Below, in pieces: positions 1-7,448 of a DNA stretch of 14,380 nucleotides. The notes below the pieces were generated by a model that saw nothing but the letters and a program-made list of their open reading frames with translations, was not told the origin of the DNA and made no database searches. The stretch spans positions 1 to 14,380 of the forward strand of contig CATLGL010000030.1 of assembly GCA_949935895.1 (NCBI GenBank), read 5' to 3'. Position 1 is the first letter of the stretch. Each line of letters begins with the position of its first letter. Both the position numbers and the translations under genes were made by a program. Source of the stretch: an uncultured Clostridia bacterium. GTDB taxonomy: Bacteria; Bacillota; Clostridia; TANB77; CAG-508.

Positions 1-88
1 ACATCCTATGTCATTTTCTCTTTATATTTTTATTTTTCTATTTTTTCATATATTTTTTATAATATATCATAAAATTCAAGCCTATGCA

Positions 89-110
89 AATATTTAATTC
101 CATATCGTTT
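89..110. repeat. 22-bp direct repeat, left copy
   Basis: This is a perfect 22-base match, in the same orientation, to 867-888. The right copy contains the last four codons and stop of the D,D-carboxypeptidase gene plus five following bases, so this left copy is a detached copy of that gene's 3' end. The match stops abruptly on both sides. The repeat spacing is 778 bp and the small plus-strand gene lies between the copies. The arrangement resembles the direct repeats left by integration at a gene's 3' end, but no integrase is visible. A chance origin is unlikely even in AT-rich DNA. Confidence 0.75.
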
Positions 111-227
111 TTATAATTATATACATACATAAAATGTGTAAAGTGTTTTATCCTATAAGGGTATTGTGCTAGATAGAATTTGAATATTATCGATGTTTAT
201 GATATTCTTAATAAAAAGGAGGAAAAA

Positions 228-734
228 ATGAAAAAGAAATTCGTAATAATTGTAATTATTATTCTACTTTTATTGATAACAGGATATTTTTACATAAGGA
301 ATAAAAAAAGTAATATACCACAAATCCCTCATTGTGTTACACAACTTCAACTGATAAGTGGAGAAGTTGATATGGAAGAATACAAAAAGGCTTTAAAGGA
401 GCAATCCATTGATAATGTTTCTTTAAAAATAAAAAAAGATACCATTACTAAAGCTAGTGCAACATTTATATTAACAGATAAAAATAAAGTGTTTTGTAAG
501 TATTCTAATGAATATGTGATTGAGGTAAAGAAAAATGGTAATTGGCAAATTCAAGTGCCAATAAATCCAATCTCGTGGGATTTATTAGTAACAACATTAG
601 GAACTGAAGTATCAGAAATAAGTATAGCTTGGGATAAATTTTATGGTGAATTAGAAAAAGGAAAATATAGATTGGGTATAAAATGTTATACAAATAAAGA
701 AGAAATTGTTTATGCTGAATTTGAGATAAAATAA
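228..734 (+). CDS. Small membrane-anchored Ig-like (Big_14-type) domain protein
   Basis: This is a 168-residue protein and the only plus-strand gene. The start at 228 is chosen because AAGGAGG lies 5 bases upstream; an in-frame TTG at 180 has no such support. Residues 4-22 form one hydrophobic segment (KFVIIVIIILLLLITGYFY) with positive flanks and no lipobox Cys, so the protein is probably an N-terminal membrane anchor with an exported body. The C-terminal half has the pattern of the bacterial Ig-like domains seen in many Bacillota surface proteins: a charged strand, 'KNGNWQ', then 'IAWDKFYGELEKGKYRLG', matching the W-x-x-x-Y-G-x-L-x-x-G-x-Y-R signature. No function is assignable. It converges on the carboxypeptidase gene and lies between two 22-bp direct repeats, which suggests it arrived separately from the secretion operon. 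Confidence 0.75.
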   Translation: MKKKFVIIVIIILLLLITGYFYIRNKKSNIPQIPHCVTQLQLISGEVDMEEYKKALKEQSIDNVSLKIKKDTITKASATFILTDKNKVFCKYSNEYVIEVKKNGNWQIQVPINPISWDLLVTTLGTEVSEISIAWDKFYGELEKGKYRLGIKCYTNKEEIVYAEFEIK

Positions 735-782
735 AAAATACATTTTATTCCATTGTTTAATACCACAAATTACTCCTCCTTT

Positions 783-815
783 GTTACTCTCGTTTAATAA
801 ATTAAACGAGGTAAC
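783..815. other. Long palindrome in convergent intergenic region
   Basis: Arms 789-798 and 801-810 are perfectly complementary, with a two-base centre. The pairing continues through GTTAC (783-787) and GTAAC (811-815) after a single bulged T at 788, giving a 15-bp stem. It lies between convergent genes (228-734 plus, 872-2126 minus), so a bidirectional terminator is possible. However, neither side has a T-run, which argues for a protein-binding or recombination-related palindrome. The region 735-871 contains nothing else I can support. Confidence 0.6.
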
Positions 816-866
816 AGCATCTTGTCTTGTAATACTTCACTTATGTTATTTGGTTATATCATTAAC

Positions 867-888
867 AATATTTAATTCCATATCGTTT
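867..888. repeat. 22-bp direct repeat, right copy (3' end of carboxypeptidase gene)
   Basis: This is the same 22 bases as 89-110. On the minus strand it includes the last four codons (Thr-Ile-Trp-Asn), the TAA stop and five bases beyond. An insertion point at a gene 3' end that leaves the coding sequence intact is typical of site-specific integration, but that reading is inference. Confidence 0.75.
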
Positions 889-2126
889 CTAACACATATT
901 TACAATAATTCTTAGAAAATTGTTCTAAATAGTCTCCTATTTGTTTTTTATCAACATCTTGTTTTAATAAAATATTTCTTGTTAATAGAACTTCTTCCCC
1001 TAGTTTTAGTTTTAATTGTCCAATGTTTTCTCCCTTCGTTTGCGGTGCTTCTATTGATGTTTTATAATCAATACTAATTTGCAAGTCTTTTTGCTGATTT
1101 TTTAAAATTGGCATCCAAGTAATATTACTTTCTTCTAATTCGTATTGTTGATTAGTTTGCTTTGCTTTTTCATAATGAATATTAGGTGCTTTTTGTTGTA
1201 ACCAGTTTTTGAATTCGTTATCTAATTTTTCTTTAACATTTACATACTCATAATTCGAAAAGGCATATTCGATTAGTTTAATACTATCTGCTGTTCTTAT
1301 TTTTTTTGTGTCTGCTCCTAATACAACACAAATGATTTGATGCCCATTTCTTGTTGTTGATGTAACAAGGCATCTTCCCGCTCCATTGGTAAAACCTGTT
1401 TTTACGCCATTTACTCCATTTAAATTACCTAATAATTCATTCGTATTTGATAATGTTTTTGGTTGCCCATTGATAGTAATGGTATATGTTTTGGTATTGA
1501 CAATACTTGCAAATACTTCATTTTTTAAGGCATAATCGCAAATAAGCGCTAATTCATGGGCTGTTGTATAATGCTCTTTTTCATCTAAGCCATGTGGTGT
1601 TACAAAATTTGTACTATTAAGCCCTAATTCTTTTGCTTTTTGGTTCATAAGAGTGGCAAAACCTTCTATGCTTCCTCCTACATGTTCTGCAAGGGCTACT
1701 GCTGCATCATTTCCGTGAACGTAGCATTAAGCCATAGAGTAAATCTTTTACTGTTATTTTATCGTTTCGTTTTAATCCAAGTCTTGAACCGCCAGTTCCC
1801 CCTGCTTTTTGTGATATTTGTATACTTTCTTGTAAATTGGCATTTTCTAATACAACAATAGCAGTCATAATTTTGGTAGTAGATGCCATTGGTCTTTTTG
1901 AATAAGCATCTTTTTCAAATAAGACTTTTTTAGAATCTCTATCTAAAATAAGGCATGCTCTTGAGTTTAGTTTGGGAATATTTTCTACTCCTGTTGAAGC
2001 ATTTATAATTTCTTGTATGAAGCTTTTTTCTTCCTCCTCCTCAATATCATCTGCTAATACATTTACTGTTAATGTAAATAGCATTATCATCATTATTATA
2101 AAGATTCTTATTTTTTTCATAAACAT
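872..2126 (-). CDS. PBP5-type D-alanyl-D-alanine carboxypeptidase (one +1 frameshift at CGG)
   Basis: This serine peptidase trims the terminal D-Ala from peptidoglycan pentapeptides outside the membrane. The restored protein has 417 residues, normal for the family. It has a signal peptide (about 1-25, ending NVLADD), SxxK motif S82-T-T-K85 in 'MASTTKIMTA', SxN motif S137-G-N139, and K242-T-G in 'NGVKTGFTNGAGR', followed by a PBP5-like C-terminal region. Reading straight, frame 0 stops two codons after an in-frame CGG at 1713-1715. Skipping its C reads GGA AAT and gives 'LMLRSGNDAAVALAEHVGG', the expected family sequence. GGAG lies 4 bases before ATG 2126; ATG 2120 (MKKIRIF) is an equally good start. 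The gene stands alone behind a terminator, downstream of the secretion operon. It could be a decaying gene, but the rest of the frame is intact and the lesion matches four others in the window. Confidence 0.88.
1712..1715 (-). other. CGGA +1 frameshift site in carboxypeptidase gene
   Basis: Frame 0 reads TCA CGG AAA TGA (stop). Omitting the C (base 1715) reads TCA GGA AAT, which is Ser-Gly-Asn, the conserved SxN active-site motif. The upstream part (codons 1-137) and downstream part (138-417) belong to one family and join exactly. Confidence 0.85.
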
Positions 2127-2146
2127 TTCACTCCATTTTTCAATAT

Positions 2147-2189
2147 AAAAAAATTACCATTTTCATTATATTTCGAAAATAGTAATTTT
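2147..2189 (-). terminator. Rho-independent terminator after the 401-residue gene
   Basis: On the minus strand, arms 2189-2175 and 2164-2150 form a 15-bp stem with one T-G wobble and a 10-base loop. The stem runs into a T-rich tract at its base. It starts about 10 bases after the stop at 2199, so it ends the transcript of the gene at 2199-3405 and separates it from the carboxypeptidase. Confidence 0.85.
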
Positions 2190-2198
2190 ATCACATTT

Positions 2199-3405
2199 TT
2201 ATCGGATTCTTCCTCCCCTTACTTGTTCATTTACCTCCTCTTCTGCTCGTTCAATGCTGTCTTCAATGGGTTCTCCTTCTTTTTTCTCTTTTTCTAGTAC
2301 TTCTCGAAATCCTTCTTCTGTCATCCTACAACGCTTGGCTGCTTCTTTAATTTGTTTATCTTCATATTCTCGTCTGGTTTCAGATACATCATTGGTTGGG
2401 TCATCATCTATATTTTCTATACTTGTGGTTTCTTGTTGTTTTAGTATATTTTCTGCTTTTTCAATATTATCACTAATATTGGGATTTCTTTCTTTTTGGA
2501 GATATTCTCTTACCTCGGCTTCGGTTCTTTTTTGATTGGTATTGGTTAAGTTTACTGGAATACTAGTGTATTCGTTGTTTCTAGTTCTTCTATAATAAGC
2601 AATTTCTATGGTTCCTGTTCCTTCCCTCATATCAATCGTAAATCCTTCATTTCCATTTTGTTCATTGCCTCCTGATTGTACTTGAAGCATAGCATATACT
2701 TGGTTTTTTGCTACTTTGCTTCCATCTTGGTTTACTTCATTGATTTGTTTAGTTGGATTAGTTCCTTCTACTGGCTTTAAGGTTTCTAATGCCACTTCAT
2801 TTCCTGCTATATCAATTCCATAAAATTCAAATTCGGTGTTACTGGTTCTTCTTACTTTTACAGTTTGAATTCGTTTTTGTTTTACTTCTGGTACTAAATC
2901 GGCAAAAGTTTGTTTTTCTGTTATTTTTTTATCCATATCAATTTCTACATCTTTTGCATTATTTCTTTGTTTTTCTCCATTTGATAGGGTTTGTTTGGAT
3001 GCTCTTGTTGGTTTTTGTTCTCTTTGTTCTTCTTTATTGGTTGTGCTATTTTCCTCATTCTGTTTTTGAAGGTTTTCTAATTCGTTTAAAGAAACTGGCG
3101 TAATTTCTCCGAAGTTTTAGTAAAATATCATTTTCTTTTAATATTCCTTTTAGCTCTTGTCTAATTTGTATTTTGTTATCTTCTGAAATATCTGCAATTA
3201 CTGTATCTCCCATTTGTAATTGTTTTTGTATTTTACCCTCTACTTCTTTTTCGACTAAATACAGTGGTGCTTCTTTTTCAGAAATTGCATCAAATGTAAT
3301 AGGTTTATAATAATATATATCAATAATATGACTTTGTTTTTTTCTTTTGATGGCTTCTTGTTCTAATTCATTTTTTAAATTTTGTAATTGTTGTACTAAT
3401 TCCAT
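2199..3405 (-). CDS. Unrecognised 401-residue soluble protein (one +1 frameshift at CGG)
   Basis: I do not recognise this family. AAGGAGT lies just before ATG 3405. With the C of an in-frame CGG at 3109-3111 skipped, one frame runs to the TAA at 2199. The first part (1-98) has an N-terminal coiled-coil-like stretch (residues 1-24), a beta-rich part, and 'KGILKENDILLKL'. The join continues 'GEITPVSLNELENLQ', then a Gln/Asn/Lys-rich linker of about 50 residues that lies in no straight frame-0 ORF. Next come a beta-rich domain (about 180-290, with 'TVKVRRTSNTEFEFYGIDIAGNE') and a highly charged helical tail with 'MTEEGFREVLEKEKKEGEP'. There is no signal peptide or membrane segment, so it is probably cytoplasmic. 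It follows the secretion operon after a hairpin and has its own terminator. A regulatory or substrate-related role is conceivable but not shown. Confidence 0.75.
3108..3111 (-). other. CGGA +1 frameshift site in 401-residue protein gene
   Basis: Frame 0 reads AAA CTT CGG AGA AAT and ends at 3055 in an unrelated basic tail. Omitting the C (base 3111) reads CTT GGA GAA ATT ACG, giving L-G-E-I-T-P. That frame is open for 303 codons to the TAA at 2199. Confidence 0.75.
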
Positions 3406-3523
3406 TTGATACTCCTTTTTTATAAACTATTTTTATACATTAAAATTTATCTTATAGAAATAATTTTAATCTCCCATACTGCTCTTTTTTAAGCATTATT
3501 CCTTAATATTACTTTATAAATTT

Positions 3524-3547
3524 TAGGCTACATGTTATTGTAGCCTA
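3524..3547 (-). terminator. Hairpin after the last secretion-operon gene
   Basis: TAGGCTACA and TGTAGCCTA form a perfect 9-bp stem around a 6-base loop, beginning about 5 bases after the stop codon at 3552. The following minus-strand bases are AAAATTT rather than a clean T-run, so it is a weak or atypical terminator, or an RNA 3'-end stabiliser. The 146-base gap 3406-3551 otherwise holds only the ribosome-binding site of the next gene. Confidence 0.5.
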
Positions 3548-3551
3548 ATTT

Positions 3552-4766
3552 CTAATTCATTTCAAACGCAATTTCAAAATTTATTCCTTCTGTTAATTTC
3601 ATAATAATAGTAGATTTTCCTTCTTCTGCTGCTTGGCTCAAGCTTTCTTTATATGGTACTGTAACAATATAGTTTTCCCCTTGTACTTGAATTCTTAATC
3701 CTCCTACTATGTTATTATCAAAAAAGTGTTGTTTTATATAATTTTCAAATGATACTAAAGTAGGAAAATAATTGTTTTTAAAGTTAGTATTTAGATATTT
3801 ATATACCGTAGCATAATCTTTTTCGTTAATCAACTTCATAATTTTATCAATATTAGATGTTACTTTATCATTTGCTGACATTTGATTATATTTGCTTACT
3901 AACTCGTTGTTTACTAATGTATAATTATCTAAAATGATGGTATATTGGTTAATTCCTGTTTCGATAATTTTGTAATAATGATTAAAACTATCGATTGCAA
4001 TATATTCTCCAAATTGCCCATTTTTAGTAATACCATGCTTTACGATATTAGCATCTTGTAATTGTTGTTTGTTATTTTGAAGATACGTTTTGTATTGTTC
4101 TATATCATTTTGAAATTTCTTGTTGCGGTATTCTGTATCAAGTAGTTTAAATGCCTCTTCTGTTTGGTGTAGAGCTTTAAATTTGTAGTCTTCAAAATAG
4201 ATATTTAGTATCCCCAAATCAGTTACAGCTCCAAATTGAAACTCATTATATACATTACGATTAATGGAAATGTCTTGTTCATAAATCGGATTTACTATAC
4301 CATTTTTTGCATCTGTATATTCTGTATTCGATGAATTAGTGATAGAAAATGCTTTATTGGTATCATCTATATTGATAATTAAATACGTTGGTGTTTCTAT
4401 GTTACCTCTTCTAAGCATACCATATACATACACACTCAAATTTGAAGTTTTATCAACTACATACATTTCTTCACTTTTAAATGTAACTATTGTATCGATT
4501 GGTTGTTCTATTTTGCTTGTTACAATTTGATTGATAGCTTCCTCATTTTGTGCATTCACATACCCAAAATATTTTCTAGTATAGTAATCTATATTGAAAA
4601 ATAAATCTTTATTTTCTAATTTTTCTATCTCTGTATTAGATACACTTAATGGGTGTTCATCATTAATTTCTTTTTTTCTAGTGAACATTAAAATTGTTCC
4701 TATTAGTAGGATAATTATGATAATGACAATCATCATCAATAAAATTATTTTTTTACTTTTTTCCAT
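3552..4766 (-). CDS. Membrane-anchored NTF2-like protein, VirB8/TcpC-type candidate
   Basis: This 404-residue protein has one N-terminal transmembrane segment (about 7-28, a run of Ile/Leu/Met) and a long exported body. The ribosome-binding site AGAGGG lies 5 bases before ATG 4766. The last ~115 residues ('IMKLINEKDYATVYKYLNTNF ... FENYIKQHFFD ... YIVTVPY') look like an NTF2-like fold. An earlier segment (about 55-145) may be a second copy, as in TcpC-like proteins of Gram-positive conjugation systems, where one anchor carries two NTF2-like domains. It starts 11 bases after the wall hydrolase and is followed by a hairpin, making it the last gene of the operon. Its likely role is as a structural scaffold outside the membrane. 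The assignment rests on architecture and context, not on a catalytic motif. Confidence 0.6.
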   Translation of the reverse strand: MEKSKKIILLMMIVIIIIILLIGTILMFTRKKEINDEHPLSVSNTEIEKLENKDLFFNIDYYTRKYFGYVNAQNEEAINQIVTSKIEQPIDTIVTFKSEEMYVVDKTSNLSVYVYGMLRRGNIETPTYLIINIDDTNKAFSITNSSNTEYTDAKNGIVNPIYEQDISINRNVYNEFQFGAVTDLGILNIYFEDYKFKALHQTEEAFKLLDTEYRNKKFQNDIEQYKTYLQNNKQQLQDANIVKHGITKNGQFGEYIAIDSFNHYYKIIETGINQYTIILDNYTLVNNELVSKYNQMSANDKVTSNIDKIMKLINEKDYATVYKYLNTNFKNNYFPTLVSFENYIKQHFFDNNIVGGLRIQVQGENYIVTVPYKESLSQAAEEGKSTIIMKLTEGINFEIAFEMN

Positions 4767-4777
4767 ATCTTCCCTCT

Positions 4778-7414
4778 TTATTTACTAATAAATAATACAT
4801 ATACGTTATCTTGCATAATTGTTGATATGTCGGTAAATCCTGTTTTAGACTTACTATTTGGATTTGCTACATATCCTTGATTTCCTTGTACTTCTAATAC
4901 TGGGAAAAAGTGTTTATTTTTCGTCCAATAATTTCTGTCTGGTGGATTTGTATAAACAATAACTGGATTACCTGTTCTTAAATGTGCCAATACTTCCTCT
5001 TGGGTTGGTTTGTATTTTTTGGTACAACTTAAACCATATGAACGAACCAAACTAGATATACTAGGTAAATTATTTGGAATTGGATAATCTGCTGCAATTT
5101 GTGCTGGATTTACATTAAATCCAAACCCACTTAATATGGTAGCAACACTTGTAATAGAACATCCGTGACCCTCCTACACTACCTCCGAGCCCAGTTCATT
5201 TTCTCCCAAGAATCTCCATCTTGATAATATTCGATATAGGATCTTCCTTCTGCTGTTTTGTATACTTTTCTATAATCTCCCTCTGTTGGCTCAATAGTAC
5301 CTCCTTCTGGTGTAATGTATGGTGAAATATCCATACCAATTGTTGCATAAAATTGAGACATTTGTGCTGTTACATTGGCTACCCATTTATCTCCTTGTGT
5401 TGGGTAATCTGGTGGTTGATTTGGGCAATAAATATGTCCAATTGCACCTACTGTAAAGTTTCCTTTTTTGTAGTAATAACTACCATTCGCAATCAGATTT
5501 CCAAATGCCATAATTCCATCTCTATTAGAATCATAACGTGCCCATTTAGTGGAAATTCCTCTTATATTAAACCAGTTATTATGTCCATCTACTGCATGTC
5601 CTGCTCTTCCTCCACTAGTTTCAATAATCGATACAACTGCTGCAAAAATAGCATTTACCTTATATTTTTCTTGCATGTCTAAAAAAGCTTGTGCATTTGC
5701 AATTAGTTTTTCACTTCCAGAATACCCTCGAAATGCCTTTTTTAATGTTTCTAAATCAGTTATGAATAACGATTCGTCATGAACGTCAATTCCATCTCCT
5801 ATATACGTTTCTTCTATAAATTCTAGTGGTTGGAATACACTTCCATCAATCTTAATTCCCTCATATTGGTCTATTGGTTGTCCTGTTCGATATAATTTGA
5901 TAATATATTTCATAACTTCTGCATTAAATTGAGTTATCGGTTTTCTTTCTAATAGTTTATATAAGTAGTCTTCTCCTGTTAGGAAGTTCGTAATAACTGT
6001 ATCTGTTTCTACCCCTACATCTACATTACTTTGAGAAGGATATTTGATAATTTTTCCGTTTTCACTTTTGGATACATACTTAGCTCCTCTATAATATTTC
6101 CCTGTATCATTTTGCCATAATCCCATAAATTCACTTGGTGCAGCTTCTCCTATTGTTTCTTGCTTCATCCATCGTTTTTCTTCCATTTTTTCATGTATTA
6201 TTTCTTCCCTGTTTGTATCCCATTGTCCTACCCCTCCTGGATCTCCTTCATCTGGTGGGTTATTCTTTGTTGTATCATCCTTTGTTACAACGACCTCGTA
6301 AATATAGTTCGTTTCTTGTTCAATAATCCATGTTTTTGCCTTTGTAACATTAGCTTTTACTGTATCATTTTGTGTTACAGTTAATTTTTTATCTTCAATT
6401 GGTCCTTCACTATATTTATATCCTCGAATACCTCCAACACCTTCTCCTTGTTGTGGTAATGTATCAATTTCTCTTGTGTGTCTTGTTGCAGTATAGGTAT
6501 AATCATAAGTATAAATTTCAAAATTATCAAAAATCGTTAAATCAATTTTACTATCTTCATTTGCAAGCTTCATAACACCTTTTAAATAGTGCCTATTTTG
6601 TGCAATTAATTGTAAATCCATTAAAAACTCAAAAGACATTCCATATTGTGTAACAATTGTTTTATATGGTATTTTTACTTCCATAATTTGATATTCTGTT
6701 TGTTCACTATCTTCCCATACTTTTCTTGGTTTTACAACACAAATATTCCAATCTTCATCTATCGTATAATATTTCATTGCCTCGTCTTTAATACTATCTT
6801 CTGTTGTTTGTAATATTTCTTTAAATCTTGTTGGTCCGAATAAATTCCATTTGCTCGGTTTCTTCTATTATACCATCTTGGTTGACATCACGATACAAGT
6901 AAATAATTCCTTGTGCATCTTTCTCACTTCCTTCAATATAAGGAAGTTGATTTGCCATAGAGGTTGCTATCATTTCATATAAAAGTTCTGCAGCTTCTTC
7001 TTCTTCTAACCCAAATTCCAATTTTTCTTTATCAATTCCTCCATTGGCAAGTTGGTTTTCTATTTCTTTTCGTATTTCTTCTTTATCAAATTTAATTCCT
7101 TGTTCTGTTACAATACAATAGTTTCCTACTAACTCTTTTGCTTTTTCATTTACTGTATCAGATGCAAAATTATCTACTGCCCAGTTAAATGCTGCTACTA
7201 ATGCACCAATAATTGCAAACCCTAAAACAAGCCATGCAACTATTGGTAATATTGTTGGCAACATTGCAATTATTTTAGTTTTTATGGCATTTTTTGCTTT
7301 TTGCCCTATAAACTTTTTCCCTGCATCTACGCCTTTATTAATCCCTTGTTTTGCTAACTCTTCCACTCCATTACTATTTTGTTGTTCATTTTGCTCGTTT
7401 TGTTCTTCGTCCAT
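4778..7414 (-). CDS. Membrane-anchored bifunctional wall hydrolase: EF-hand-like loop, glucosaminidase, C39-like peptidase (three +1 frameshifts at CGG)
   Basis: This is the likely wall-opening enzyme of the secretion channel. Three straight ORFs join into one 877-residue protein when the C of three in-frame CGG codons is skipped. The acidic Gln-rich N-terminus is followed by a transmembrane segment (about 51-76), an EF-hand-type loop (D176-x-N-x-D-G-x-I-x-x-x-E187), a beta-rich middle, and a glucosaminidase-type domain (about 567-692: 'VVSIIETSGG' with probable catalytic Glu598, then 'HNNWFNIRG'). The C-terminal C39-like cysteine peptidase (about 705-877) has 'WAGGSVGGSGCSITSVA' with Cys751, His834 in 'KHFFPVLE', and 'YVANPNS'. 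GAGGTG lies 5 bases before ATG 7414. Lysozyme-plus-cysteine-peptidase fusions are standard in Gram-positive type IV systems. Unshifted reading would give 197-, 743- or about 766-residue products. The peptidase substrate (peptidoglycan or protein) cannot be told. Confidence 0.82.
5162..5165 (-). other. CGGA +1 frameshift site at the peptidase active-site Cys
   Basis: In the frame set by the previous site, the sequence reads GGG TCA CGG ATG. Omitting the C (base 5165) reads TCA GGA TGT TCT, giving Ser-Gly-Cys-Ser, the catalytic Cys motif of C39-like peptidases, and continues 126 codons to the stop at 4778. An AGGAGGG stretch (5169-5175) sits one codon upstream, but the other four sites lack it. 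Confidence 0.82.
5184..5187 (-). other. CGGA +1 frameshift site between glucosaminidase and peptidase domains
   Basis: Frame 0 reads TGG GCT CGG AGG TAG (stop). Omitting the C (base 5187) reads GCT GGA GGT AGT GTA GGA GGG, giving A-G-G-S-V-G-G. This matches the G-G-[ST]-[IV]-G-x-S-G-C lead-in expected before the catalytic Cys of this peptidase family. It lies 22 bases before the next such site. Confidence 0.82.
6835..6838 (-). other. CGGA +1 frameshift site after the EF-hand loop
   Basis: Frame 0 reads TTT ATT CGG ACC AAC AAG ATT TAA (stop). Omitting the C (base 6838) reads ATT GGA CCA ACA AGA TTT AAA, giving I-G-P-T-R-F-K. That frame is open for 20 further codons into the ATG at 6777, joining the anchor segment to the hydrolase body. 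Confidence 0.8.
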
Positions 7415-7448
7415 ATGTCACCTCTTTTCTTATTACAGCTTTCTTTTT

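Noticed and set aside
174..179. TAGAAT as a -10 box for the plus-strand gene
   Set aside because: No recognisable -35 element lies at a suitable distance, and in such AT-rich DNA a single hexamer is not evidence.
1..227. Possible gene or RNA in the left end
   Set aside because: Apart from the 22-bp repeat and the ribosome-binding site at 216-222, I see only AT-rich sequence with no supported frame or RNA fold.
872..2126. Carboxypeptidase as two genes or a pseudogene
   Set aside because: Both parts join exactly within a conserved motif, the rest of the frame is intact, and the lesion is identical to four others. A general CGG rule explains it better than decay.
5166..5176. Shine-Dalgarno-like AGGAGGG as a frameshift stimulator, as in prfB
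   Set aside because: It occurs only before one of the five sites, and there it simply encodes Gly codons. It cannot be the common mechanism.
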